NCBI RefSeq assembly: GCF_004167665.1
Contig: NZ_SEWE01000020.1
Span: forward strand, 21,456 to 85,455
Direction: 5' to 3'
DNA length: 64,000 nucleotides
Source: Hymenobacter persicinus
GTDB lineage: Bacteria > Bacteroidota > Bacteroidia > Cytophagales > Hymenobacteraceae
Shown here: piece by piece, positions 1 through 7,190 of the stretch
Layout: every line of letters begins with the position of its first letter
Position numbering within the stretch: the first letter of the stretch is position 1
The notes under the pieces: model-generated
Told to the model about the DNA's origin: nothing
Seen by the model: only the letters and a program-made list of their open reading frames with translations
Databases searched by the model: none
Program-made: the position numbers and the translations under genes

Positions 1-1013
1 TTGATCCGTCGAACCGGTTTCTCTACAACCAGTACGTGCAGGCCGGCTATGCTCTCTACGTCAATGCGCGGGGCCGCTTCAGCTACCAGGTGGGGCTGCG
101 GGCTGAGCAAACTAACTTGGACGGCAACCAGCTGGCTTCCCGCGAGCAATTCGCCCAGCACTACTTCAACCTGTTTCCCAGCGCCGTGCTGGCCTATGAG
201 CTGCCCCACGACCAGCGCCTGCAGCTCAGCTATAGCAAGCGCATCGAGCGGCCCGATGCCGGTGAGCTGAACCCCTTCACCGACCGCTCCGATCAGCTCA
301 ACCTGGTGACGGGCAATCCGCAACTGCGGCCCGAATACGTGCACGCCGTAGAGTTGGGCACACAGAAGACCTTCGCCGGCGGGCGCAGCGTGAGTGCCAC
401 GGCCTTCTACCGGCTTGAAACCAACACCGCCCAGGGCTTTCGCCGGGTGCTCACTGACCCGCTTACGGGCAACATCGTGACCAGCACCACCCGCCAGAAT
501 CTGGGCCAGGAAACCTCTTATGGGCTGGAGCTGGTGGGCGCTACGCCCCTGACCAGCTTCTGGAAACTCAACGGCACGGCCTCCACTTTCCGGCGCATTA
601 TTAAGGGTGCCTCGGCCGACGGGACGCCCATCAATACGGCCAGCCAGGTGTACTCAACCCGGCTCAACAATACCTTCTCGCTCAGCAAGCAACTGGATCT
701 GCAGCTGGCCCTGAACTACCGCTCCCCCATCAACACTTCCCAGGGCCAGCGGCGGCAAAACTTCAACATCGACTTCGGGGCCCGGCACAACGTGCTCGGC
801 GATCGGGGCACCGTCACCCTGCGCGTGGCCGACGTGTTCAATACCCTGCGCTACGACTTCACCGCCACCGGCCCCGGCCTGGTCACGGACAGCCGCTTTA
901 AGCGGGAGTCGCGCATCGCCTTTCTGGGTTTTGCCTACCGTTTCGGGCACAGCCAGACCACCAAGCCGGCCCGCAAAAGTGAGCCGGCCGACGACGGGGG
1001 CGGGTTTGAGTAG
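1..1013 (+). CDS. TonB-dependent receptor-type outer-membrane beta-barrel protein, C-terminal part
   Basis: The reading frame is open from the first bases (frame starting at base 3), so the gene begins upstream of the window and only about the last 336 residues are seen. They show alternating aromatic/polar beta-strands, including the segments LSYSKRIERP and NPQLRPEYVHAVELG, which are typical of the barrel of Bacteroidota TonB-dependent receptors (outer membrane protein beta-barrel family). The last strand ends in FGFAYRF-like residues, then a short charged Lys/Pro/Asp/Gly-rich tail follows the barrel. The protein would sit in the outer membrane and import a siderophore or other large solute, but the substrate cannot be inferred because the plug and N-terminal domain are missing. 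The family call is fairly firm, the ligand unknown. Confidence 0.8.
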   Translation, partial: DPSNRFLYNQYVQAGYALYVNARGRFSYQVGLRAEQTNLDGNQLASREQFAQHYFNLFPSAVLAYELPHDQRLQLSYSKRIERPDAGELNPFTDRSDQLNLVTGNPQLRPEYVHAVELGTQKTFAGGRSVSATAFYRLETNTAQGFRRVLTDPLTGNIVTSTTRQNLGQETSYGLELVGATPLTSFWKLNGTASTFRRIIKGASADGTPINTASQVYSTRLNNTFSLSKQLDLQLALNYRSPINTSQGQRRQNFNIDFGARHNVLGDRGTVTLRVADVFNTLRYDFTATGPGLVTDSRFKRESRIAFLGFAYRFGHSQTTKPARKSEPADDGGGFE

Positions 1014-1147
1014 CGCCGACCAGGATAGTGAAAGGGAGAAAAGCGCAGAAGGCAGATTTGCGTCAGATTCGGCCGCTAGGTTTGGGCGTTGCCCAACTGG
1101 CGCCGTTCAGCGGCCTGGGCAGATGGTTTCACGCTCTTTCTTACCCC

Positions 1148-1969
1148 ATGCGCCTGCTTCGCTCCACCCACACGTTCCTTGCCATACTTCTGCTGGGCTT
1201 TGCCTCGCCAACTTTCGCCCAAGTTCCGCAGAACCCAACCCCCGCGGCCGCCGATACGACGCACAAGTTTGAGAACCCCGCCGGCGTATCCCCAGTCCGG
1301 CCCGGCACCCCGTTCTTTCAGAAAAAGCTGGTGAAGGCCAGCATCGTGCCGGCCCTGCTGATTGGCTACGGGGCCTATACCTTTAACGGGGGCGGCTTTT
1401 ATACTAACCAGCAGGCCAACCGCGACATTCACAAGCTCTTTCCCACCTACCGTTCTCACCTCGACAACATCCTGATTTTTGCCCCTTACGCCGAGCTCGG
1501 CTTGGTGGCGCTGGCGGGCGTAGAATCGAAGAACGACCGACTGAATACGCTGCTCGTCATTGGCAAATCGGAGGTGATTATGCTGGCGTCCGTTTTTGCC
1601 GTGAAAAGCCTGAGCCACGAAACCCGCCCCGACGGCTCGGACAATCTCTCGTTTCCGTCCGGGCATACGGCCCAGGCCTTTCTGGCCGCTAGCATCGTGC
1701 ACAACGAATTTCGGGATAAAAGCCAGTGGTACGGCATCGGGGCCTATACCCTGGCCACCAGCGTGGCCGCCCTGCGCATGATTAACACCAAGCACTGGCA
1801 GTCCGACGTAGTAGCCGGCGCGGGCTTCGGGATTCTGTCCGCTCACCTGGGCTACCTGACCCACCGCAACCGCTGGGGCCGTAAGCCGCAGCTGACCGGC
1901 CTGCACATGGCGCCTACCTATTTCGGCGGGGGCACGCCGGGCGTATCGCTCAGCTGGCGGGCCCACTAA
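1148..1969 (+). CDS. Secreted/membrane PAP2-family phosphatase
   Basis: This 273-residue protein belongs to the type 2 phosphatidic acid phosphatase family (lipid or undecaprenyl-diphosphate phosphatases). The three family blocks are present: an ETRPDGS segment (end of the K-x6-RP motif), SFPSGHTA with the catalytic His, and a final NTKHWQSDVVAG block with His and Asp. The frame is open further upstream from a GTG at 1028, but the ATG at 1148 gives a clean signal peptide (MRLLRSTHTFLAILLLGFAS, cleaved near FAQ), so I chose it. It probably acts at the periplasmic face on lipid phosphates. It lies in tandem with a four-repeat membrane protein and a second PAP2 enzyme, suggesting a shared envelope-lipid role. 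The exact substrate is not deducible. Confidence 0.82.
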   Translation: MRLLRSTHTFLAILLLGFASPTFAQVPQNPTPAAADTTHKFENPAGVSPVRPGTPFFQKKLVKASIVPALLIGYGAYTFNGGGFYTNQQANRDIHKLFPTYRSHLDNILIFAPYAELGLVALAGVESKNDRLNTLLVIGKSEVIMLASVFAVKSLSHETRPDGSDNLSFPSGHTAQAFLAASIVHNEFRDKSQWYGIGAYTLATSVAALRMINTKHWQSDVVAGAGFGILSAHLGYLTHRNRWGRKPQLTGLHMAPTYFGGGTPGVSLSWRAH

Positions 1970-2006
1970 GTTCCAACTGCTGGTTGTCCATTTTATCTCA
2001 GCTGAC

Positions 2007-2774
2007 ATGAAGAAGATACCGGAAGTAACGCTGCTGTTCTGGGTGATGAAAATCTGCGCCACTACGCTGGGTGAAACCGCCGGCGACCAACTGGCCCAGA
2101 CCATGAAAGTCGGGTACGCCGTCAGCTCCCTGATCCTGATTGGTTTCTTTATCGTGGTGCTCATTGGGCAGCTGGCGGCCAAGCGTTACATCCCGGCCCT
2201 GTACTGGGCCGTGATTCTGGCCACCAGCACGGCCGGCACCACGATGTCCGACTACATGGACCGCACCCTAGGCCTGGGCTATGCTACCGGCTCGGCTATC
2301 CTGATTGCGATTCTACTGGCCGTGCTGGGGCTGTGGTGGGTGAGCGAGAAGTCCTTGTCGGTCACGGAAGTGCAAAGCCGCAAGGCTGAACTGTTCTACT
2401 GGACGGCCATCCTGTTTTCCAATACCCTGGGTACCGCGCTGGGCGACTACCTGGCCGACGATTCCGGCCTGGGCTTCGGGGGCGGCGCCCTGCTCATTGG
2501 CAGCCTGCTGGCTGTGGTGGTGCTGGCCTATTACTTCACGAGCATTTCGCGGGTGCTGCTGTTCTGGGTGGCCTTCGTGCTGACGCGCCCGTTCGGAGCC
2601 ACCTTCGGCGACCTACTCACCAAGTCGCCCGAGAAACACGGGCTGGGCTTTGGCACCAGCGGCTCCTCCCTGATTTTGCTGGGGATTCTGGTAGCACTGG
2701 TCGTGTATGACACCGTCAAGCAGCGGAGCGCGGGTTGGCTGGAAAGTAACAGCGGGGCCGGCAGCCGGCCCTAG
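2007..2774 (+). CDS. COG4705-type membrane protein with four internal repeats
   Basis: A 255-residue integral membrane protein made of four homologous units, each a two-helix hairpin carrying a conserved acidic signature: TTLGETAGDQLA, TTMSDYMDRTLGLGYA, NTLGTALGDYLADDSGLGF and RPFGATFGDLL followed by a GLGFG. This is the pattern of the uncharacterised membrane-anchored proteins of COG4705 (DUF347-like repeats). Each repeat places Gly-Asp/Glu pairs at the start of a helix, hinting at an ion- or metal-related site formed by pseudo-symmetry, but no function is established. The gene begins 37 bp after the upstream PAP2 gene and ends shortly before a second PAP2 gene on the same strand, so the three may be one operon. 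Family assignment is from memory of the repeat signature. Confidence 0.75.
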   Translation: MKKIPEVTLLFWVMKICATTLGETAGDQLAQTMKVGYAVSSLILIGFFIVVLIGQLAAKRYIPALYWAVILATSTAGTTMSDYMDRTLGLGYATGSAILIAILLAVLGLWWVSEKSLSVTEVQSRKAELFYWTAILFSNTLGTALGDYLADDSGLGFGGGALLIGSLLAVVVLAYYFTSISRVLLFWVAFVLTRPFGATFGDLLTKSPEKHGLGFGTSGSSLILLGILVALVVYDTVKQRSAGWLESNSGAGSRP

Positions 2775-2825
2775 CTTCTGCCCTGTCCACCTGTTCCATT
2801 GCTCGCCCTTGTTACCGCAGTTAGC

Positions 2826-3539
2826 ATGACCCTCTCTTCCCTGCTGGGCTACGCACGGCTACTCTGGCAAAAGCACCGCAGACTGTTGCTAACCCTGTGC
2901 CTAGGGTTTATCGGCCCGTGGTTCGTATTTATCAAGGTTGGGCAGGAAGTCTGGGAAGACAAAGGGTTTCCCGGCGACCAGCTGATTTTGCGGCTGCTCC
3001 ACCGCTTCGGCAGCCCCGGTCAGGATGCACTGGCGGTGTGGCTGGCCCAGGCCGGCGGCACACGCTGGACACCGTTGGTAGAAGCGGTGGTGCTGGCCGG
3101 TCTGTTGCTGGCCCGGCAACGGCGGGCGGCACTGTTTTTCCTGCTCTCAGTAGGTGGGGCCGGGGCATTAAATTTATTTGCCAAGTTACTACTGGCCCGC
3201 GCCCGCCCGGACTTTTGGGTATCCATTGCCCCAGAAACTTCTTACAGCTTTCCCAGTGGGCACGCCATGGGCGCGGCGGCCCTAGCCCTGACGCTGGGTA
3301 TCTTACTCTGGCCCACCCGGGGCCGCTGGGTAGCCGTGCTGCTAGGGACTGCTTGGGCGCTGCTCATGGGCTGGTCGCGCATGTACCTGGGCGTACATTT
3401 TCCTTCCGACGTGCTGGCCGGCTGGGTCGGTTCCGTCGGCTGGGTTTGGGGCGTACACCTGCTGTTTTCCCGCTTTGCCCTGGCCCTGCGCGGCCTATGG
3501 GGCGATACCCGCTCCTACTGGCTAAATCGTCCTAGATAA
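2826..3539 (+). CDS. Membrane-bound PAP2-family phosphatase
   Basis: A 237-residue polytopic protein with the complete PAP2 active site: KLLLARARPDFW (Lys and Arg-Pro), SFPSGHAMG with the catalytic His, and SRMYLGVHFPSDVLAG with the Arg, His and Asp of motif 3. Five or six hydrophobic helices are evident, and the arrangement resembles bacterial undecaprenyl-diphosphate or phosphatidylglycerophosphate phosphatases. A TTG at 2799 is in frame, but the ATG at 2826 gives a more usual N-terminus (MTLSSLLGYARLLW). It is the third gene of a PAP2 / COG4705 / PAP2 run on one strand. It is unlike the upstream PAP2 protein, being a pure membrane enzyme without a cleavable signal, so the two are probably not a recent duplication. 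Confidence 0.85.
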   Translation: MTLSSLLGYARLLWQKHRRLLLTLCLGFIGPWFVFIKVGQEVWEDKGFPGDQLILRLLHRFGSPGQDALAVWLAQAGGTRWTPLVEAVVLAGLLLARQRRAALFFLLSVGGAGALNLFAKLLLARARPDFWVSIAPETSYSFPSGHAMGAAALALTLGILLWPTRGRWVAVLLGTAWALLMGWSRMYLGVHFPSDVLAGWVGSVGWVWGVHLLFSRFALALRGLWGDTRSYWLNRPR

Positions 3540-3549
3540 TTACTTGGCG

Positions 3550-3596
3550 TCCCCCGTCGTTCTATCAGCTACCCCCTACTCAAATGCTCTTCGGGA
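3550..3596. repeat. Imperfect direct repeat, left copy
   Basis: This segment reads TCCCCCGTCGTTCTATCAGC then TACCCC, a 10-bp variable spacer and GCTCTTCGGGAC. A similar segment at 4811-4860 shares TCCCCC, the 12-bp core ATCAGCTACCCC and the GCTCTTnGG end. The two copies bracket the XRE regulator and two small orphan genes (3619-4738). They could be boundaries of a small inserted cassette or simply related intergenic elements. No transposase or integrase is seen. Confidence 0.4.
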
Positions 3597-3618
3597 CGGA
3601 TTAGAGTTAGGCCGTAAA

Positions 3619-3870
3619 TCAGCTCTTATTAAGCTTATCTACTGCCTCAATTCCAGGACAGTTCATTAGCTCCTGTAGAGGAATCTCAAATGCCCGAGTG
3701 AGGGAAATCAATATGTCAAGGGTCACCGAGAACTTGGCCAATTCGAGGCGTTGGATAGTGAGCTTTGAAACATCCGCCATATCAGCTAGGGCCTGCTGGC
3801 TAAGCTGTCGTTGCTCCCGTAGCCGGCGCACGTGTAGCCCAAAAACTATAAGACCGGCCGGATTTTTCAC
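3619..3870 (-). CDS. Small XRE-family HTH regulator
   Basis: An 83-residue single-domain DNA-binding protein. It has the Cro/C1-type helix-turn-helix with RRLREQRQLSQQALADMADVS as helices 1-2 (residues about 15-35) and TIQRLELAKFSVTLDILISL as recognition helix and beyond. There is no additional sensor domain, as in the small regulators of toxin-antitoxin, restriction and mobile elements. The start is a GTG at 3870. A perfect 16-bp palindrome (3904-3919) lies 34 bp upstream, between this gene and the divergently oriented orphan gene at 3967, so autoregulation and control of the neighbour are likely. The function of the regulated gene is unknown. Confidence 0.8.
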   Translation of the reverse strand: MKNPAGLIVFGLHVRRLREQRQLSQQALADMADVSKLTIQRLELAKFSVTLDILISLTRAFEIPLQELMNCPGIEAVDKLNKS

Positions 3871-3903
3871 CAGCGCAAGGTCTACTGGGCTTCAAGGCGT
3901 TTA

Positions 3904-3919
3904 GATACACATGTGTATC
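3904..3919. promoter_or_regulatory. Perfect 16-bp palindrome, probable operator of the XRE regulator
   Basis: GATACACATGTGTATC is its own reverse complement. It sits in the 96-bp space between the divergent starts of the XRE gene (3870, minus) and the orphan gene (3967, plus), the usual place for a Cro-like dimer to repress both promoters. Binding is inferred, not shown. Confidence 0.6.
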
Positions 3920-3966
3920 CAAAACAAGGAAATATCAGTAGCTTTGAGTCTAACTTGTTTAGCTAT

Positions 3967-4392
3967 ATGGTAAAAATGGCCTCAGAACTGTCGCGGCATG
4001 AGCTTGATGACCTTTGCACGCAATATCAGAAGCAGCTAGAAGGCCCAATGCGGCAACAGCAGATTGCCATAAATTGTGCTAGCGACTACTTCAGCAGCAT
4101 TCCTGAATCTGAACGGTCTCCCGAACTGTCTGCCTTACAAGAAATCTTCTCGGAAGCAGCAGGAGACCCGCAGTGGAAAGACCTGCTCGAAGATCTAACA
4201 ATCATGAGAGAGGATTTTTCGACACCAGAGCTGCGAGACGAGTTCTGGTTCGGCTTTCAGCATATAATCTATATGCGGGCGTGCCTAATGAACCTGTACT
4301 ACCCCCTAGCGCAGAAAATGGCGGCGCAGTATGGGTTCAAACTGCCTGATGAGGCGAACACCATCCCTCGCCCAAGCACAGCCGCTGCCTGA
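3967..4392 (+). CDS. Orphan protein, 141 residues
   Basis: I do not recognise this protein. It is soluble, mostly helical and acidic, with no signal peptide or transmembrane segment. Visible stretches include SRHELDDLCTQYQKQLEGP near the start and a C-terminal half rich in aromatic residues (FWFGFQHIIYMRACLMNLYY). The frame is open from a GTG at 3913, but that codon lies inside the 16-bp palindrome; the ATG at 3967 (alternatively 3976) is therefore preferred. It is divergent from a small XRE regulator and likely controlled by it. Base composition is clearly less GC-rich than the backbone, consistent with acquired DNA. A role in defence or in a mobile element would be guesswork. Confidence 0.6.
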   Translation: MVKMASELSRHELDDLCTQYQKQLEGPMRQQQIAINCASDYFSSIPESERSPELSALQEIFSEAAGDPQWKDLLEDLTIMREDFSTPELRDEFWFGFQHIIYMRACLMNLYYPLAQKMAAQYGFKLPDEANTIPRPSTAAA

Positions 4393-4465
4393 CACCTTGG
4401 CCTCAATACCCTTGTTAAGACAGATTAGGGTGCCTATGTAGGTCTATAGAAGCCTGTACTATTCC

Positions 4466-4738
4466 ATGAAAGTATTACGCACAGCTTTTTTTGCAGCATT
4501 GCCCTACTTGGTAGGGTTGCTCTTCTTTCTTATTGAATGGGGTATTGGTGCGGTTATACTGACCTACCTCCTACAGTGGCTCGGTTGTGGAGTTACCACG
4601 CAGCGCGTTGTAGCAACTATTTGGTTGTTATTGGCCTCCTTTAGGGCGGCAGCACGCCACAGCCGCAGCAAACGCAATAAGATGTTGCAGATGTATATAG
4701 ATGGCGAAATCGACACTCATCCTGACGACGTGAAATAG
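4466..4738 (+). CDS. Small orphan membrane protein, 90 residues
   Basis: Two hydrophobic helices (about residues 8-35, AALPYLVGLLFFLIEWGIGA..., and 45-58, VVATIWLLLASF) are followed by a basic segment RAAARHSRSKRNK and an acidic end (DGEIDTHPDDVK). No family is recognised. It lies 73 bp after the orphan gene at 3967 on the same strand and may be cotranscribed with it. Composition is again lower in GC than the flanking backbone. It could be a small inner-membrane component, for example of a toxin-immunity or defence pair, but nothing in the sequence proves that. Confidence 0.5.
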   Translation: MKVLRTAFFAALPYLVGLLFFLIEWGIGAVILTYLLQWLGCGVTTQRVVATIWLLLASFRAAARHSRSKRNKMLQMYIDGEIDTHPDDVK

Positions 4739-4810
4739 AATGGAGATCCGTAAGGGCCAAGTAAAAAACAGACCCACCCGGTCTGACAATTGCGTTTCCA
4801 TTTGCCTTAA

Positions 4811-4860
4811 CTCCCCCCCTATTTTCATCAGCTACCCCGCGCCGGTGAGTAGCTCTTGGA
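4811..4860. repeat. Imperfect direct repeat, right copy
   Basis: This copy shares with 3550-3596 a C-rich start, the exact core ATCAGCTACCCC (4827-4838) and a GCTCTTGG end after a spacer of 13 instead of 10 bases. It lies in the 200-bp interval 4739-4940, which otherwise holds nothing I can identify. Confidence 0.4.
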
Positions 4861-4940
4861 TACATATACTATTTCAACATATTCACTAACAGTCAGCAGG
4901 TAATTCCCCTGGTAACTATGCACCAATTGTCTATCATAGG

Positions 4941-5534
4941 CTAAGGTCGCAGGTAAGCCAATTGACGTTTTACACCTGTTCTATTAATGCGGAGCTGTAC
5001 CATTTGAGCACTAGCTTGATAATGCTCCATAATTGTGGCATTGTCCCATCCCTTACTTAGTGCGAAAAGCAACGCAGCTCGGGGTAACAAGAGCGTCCAC
5101 CCGAGGCAGTCAGCTTCTGACTCCTGCTCCTCCGGGTAAAGCCGCATGTAATCGGGCAGCCCATTGCCTGTATCGATGGCAGACAATTCATGTCCACAAA
5201 GAATGTGTGCCACTTCGTGCATCACATTGCTTTGTTGCCGTGCAGGTGAATGTACCCCGTTGTGAATGATAAGGTGGGTTGACTGTTGAGACGGGTGATA
5301 CGGCATAGTAAGCGCCGACCAGTGCTTTCCGCTCGGATGACAGAGTGTTGTTAAGCTCTTCGATGAAAGCCCAACCAACTGCTGAGCCACGACGACCTTA
5401 ATGCGCAGGTGCTCACAAAGCCGGAAAGCACATAAGGGCTCGTACGGCCGTAGACCCAGCTCTTGGCGCAAAGACTCAGCTTTTCGCTCTGCTTTTGCGG
5501 CGAAACCGTGGGGGAGTTTGGACTTCGCTGCCAT
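4941..5534 (-). CDS. ImmA/IrrE-family metallopeptidase, CapP-like
   Basis: This 197-residue protein carries the zinc-peptidase signature of the ImmA/IrrE family (COG2856): HEVAH at residues 106-110, the ligand Glu140 in the segment EEQESEAD, and the following LLLPRAAL. In known systems such peptidases cleave a partner HTH repressor when triggered. In CBASS the pair is called CapH-CapP, and CapP cleaves CapH after DNA damage. Here the partner is the HTH gene just upstream (5550-5903), separated by 15 bp and on the same strand, so they form one operon divergent from the CBASS core genes. The catalytic assignment is seen in sequence; the CapP role is inferred from context and family knowledge. 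No trans-membrane segment is present. Confidence 0.8.
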   Translation of the reverse strand: MAAKSKLPHGFAAKAERKAESLRQELGLRPYEPLCAFRLCEHLRIKVVVAQQLVGLSSKSLTTLCHPSGKHWSALTMPYHPSQQSTHLIIHNGVHSPARQQSNVMHEVAHILCGHELSAIDTGNGLPDYMRLYPEEQESEADCLGWTLLLPRAALLFALSKGWDNATIMEHYQASAQMVQLRINRTGVKRQLAYLRP

Positions 5535-5549
5535 TAGGACGCTATTTAA

Positions 5550-5903
5550 TTAGTGCCCAATAGCTTCTTGACTCACTTGACGATAGGCAAGTTGAATCAT
5601 TTCTATCAGCGCTTGTGCCGTCGCCTTGGGCAAAACGCGGTCGGCTCGCAGGTGAGCCACTATTTTATCGCTTTCGGAGGCCGTAGCGCCTTCGTCGGTA
5701 GTAGTGAATGTATCGGTGGGGACGTTTAACCATTTGCAGAGCTGCAAGAAGGTATTCACGTCTGGAACGGAGCCTTGCTCAATTCGAGAGAGAGTAGAGG
5801 CGCTGACTTCGCCTATCTCCTGGGCTACTGCTCGTAACCCCCGATTCGCTCGCTTGGATTTCACCATCGCGGCAAGTTTGTCAGTGTCAAGTTGTACGCT
5901 CAT
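5550..5903 (-). CDS. XRE-family HTH repressor, CapH-like
   Basis: A 117-residue protein with an N-terminal Cro/C1-type helix-turn-helix (LRAVAQEIGEVSASTLSRIE, about residues 25-45) and a helical C-terminal part (SDKIVAHLRADRVLPKATAQ onward) that would serve for dimerisation. The frame is open upstream to 6059, but the ATG at 5903 (MSVQLDTDK) starts directly before the HTH domain and is preceded by a good -7 box, so longer forms are rejected. The gene precedes an ImmA/IrrE-like peptidase in one operon and is divergent from the CapV and CD-NTase genes, the arrangement expected of a CBASS repressor. Two inverted repeats at 5941-5956 and 5970-5985 are likely its binding sites. Confidence 0.8.
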   Translation of the reverse strand: MSVQLDTDKLAAMVKSKRANRGLRAVAQEIGEVSASTLSRIEQGSVPDVNTFLQLCKWLNVPTDTFTTTDEGATASESDKIVAHLRADRVLPKATAQALIEMIQLAYRQVSQEAIGH

Positions 5904-5925
5904 GATGGGCTGGTGGCATTGTTGC

Positions 5926-5933
5926 GCAAAGTA
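5926..5933 (-). promoter_or_regulatory. Bacteroidota-type -7 box of the capH-capP-like operon
   Basis: On the minus strand this reads TTACTTTG, one base from TAnnTTTG. It lies 22 bp before the ATG at 5903, and the first operator-like inverted repeat begins 8 bp further upstream, so a bound repressor would block this promoter. Confidence 0.45.
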
Positions 5934-5940
5934 AACATTT

Positions 5941-5956
5941 GTTTCACCGGTGGAAC
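5941..5956. promoter_or_regulatory. Operator-like inverted repeat 1 (GTTTC-N6-GGAAC)
   Basis: GTTTCACCGGTGGAAC is a near-perfect palindrome (one mismatched pair, and the flanking TT/AA extends it to 20 bp). It lies between the capH-like and capV-like starts. With the second copy 29 bp away, about three helical turns, it suggests cooperative dimer binding. Confidence 0.55.
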
Positions 5957-5969
5957 AATTATTGGAGTC

Positions 5970-5985
5970 GTTTCGTTCGTGAAAC
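5970..5985. promoter_or_regulatory. Operator-like inverted repeat 2 (GTTTC-N6-GAAAC)
   Basis: GTTTCGTTCGTGAAAC has perfect 5-bp arms identical in one half to those of the first repeat. It is nearer to the capV-like start (6081) and would let the same repressor act on both divergent promoters. Confidence 0.5.
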
Positions 5986-6080
5986 AGTCGTATTGCAAAG
6001 TAGACAAGCTTATCCATTATACGCATGCCACAATGCAATGACGGCCTTTCCCTGTACAAAAGAAACCCAGATACTCTGAA

Positions 6081-7172
6081 ATGACTCCTACTACTCCTTC
6101 GCTTGAGAAACCATTTCGCATTCTATCCCTTGATGGTGGGGGGATTCGCGGCCTTTATACCGCTCGATTCTTAGCCGACCTGGAAGCGCAGCTGCAACGA
6201 GACGGCCATGAACAAACTTCTCTTTATCAACACTTCGACTTAATCTGTGGTACCTCAACCGGCGGCATTATCGCTTTGGCGCTGGCATTAGGCATGCCGG
6301 CTCGGGAACTCGTTCACCTGTATTCCCACCACGCCAAGGACATTTTCGGCGCAGGCCGTAACCTCGTTTCTTGGCTGGGTACGGCCCGGTACTCCAATAA
6401 GAATCTGGAGGCGCTGTTGAAAGAAAAGTTTGCCCCCTACTCTGCAGACGGAAATACCCGGCTGGGACACGCCCGCACACGGGTGTGCATTCCAGTGTTC
6501 AACGCCGTGTCGGGCAAGGTGAGCGTTTACAAAACCTGCCACCACAAAGATTTCATTCGGGACTATCAGATGCCGGCCTATCAAGTTGGCATGTCCACGG
6601 CTGCGGCCCCTACCTATTTTGACCCCTATAGCCCGCGTTACCTAGCGGACGTAACGGAAGAGGAGGTTATCATTAGCCACAACGTAGACGGCGGCATTTT
6701 CGCCAACAACCCCGCCCTTATTGGCCTGAATGAGGCCCACGGCTGCTTGGCTGTGCCGTGGGCCAATGTTAGACTGCTCTCCATTGGCACCGGCCGGCAG
6801 GCCTTCACTGAGCGCCCTGAGCAACGGCGGTGGGGCCTGTTTTACTGGGCCAACAAAATGCGCATCCTAGACATGATACTTCATGCCCAAGCCGACCACA
6901 CCGATAGCATCTGTCAAATGCTCAGTCGGGGAGCTGGCCGAGAGACCCCGCAAGCTTTTTTGTACGAGCGGGTTCAGTTCGACTTTCTCAATAAACAGGA
7001 ATACGTCGATCTAGATACCACTTCCCCAGCAAAGCTCACAGTTTTGCAGGAGCGGGCTAGCAACCAGTTCCGCGAACGTGGCCGACACATCATTGATAAT
7101 TTCTGTACTGAGCCGACGGCTGCATTTGCTCCCTGCCGCTCACTGAGCAAGCCCGCGCTGGTAGCTGCTTAA
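6081..7172 (+). CDS. capV: CapV-like patatin phospholipase, CBASS effector
   Basis: A 363-residue patatin-like phospholipase. The anion-hole motif DGGGIRG (residues 18-24), the nucleophile motif GTSTGG with Ser59, and the catalytic dyad Asp in VDGGIFANN (Asp203) are all present. In CBASS the CapV effector is switched on by the cyclic dinucleotide made by the neighbouring CD-NTase and degrades inner-membrane phospholipids, killing the infected cell before phage release. The next gene, a CD-NTase, begins 18 bp downstream, and a CapH-CapP-like regulatory pair is divergent upstream, so the effector assignment rests on both motifs and context. No signal peptide or membrane helix is seen, matching a soluble effector. 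Its activating nucleotide cannot be told from sequence. Confidence 0.88.
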   Translation: MTPTTPSLEKPFRILSLDGGGIRGLYTARFLADLEAQLQRDGHEQTSLYQHFDLICGTSTGGIIALALALGMPARELVHLYSHHAKDIFGAGRNLVSWLGTARYSNKNLEALLKEKFAPYSADGNTRLGHARTRVCIPVFNAVSGKVSVYKTCHHKDFIRDYQMPAYQVGMSTAAAPTYFDPYSPRYLADVTEEEVIISHNVDGGIFANNPALIGLNEAHGCLAVPWANVRLLSIGTGRQAFTERPEQRRWGLFYWANKMRILDMILHAQADHTDSICQMLSRGAGRETPQAFLYERVQFDFLNKQEYVDLDTTSPAKLTVLQERASNQFRERGRHIIDNFCTEPTAAFAPCRSLSKPALVAA

Positions 7173-7190
7173 CAATTAATTCCTTTTTTT

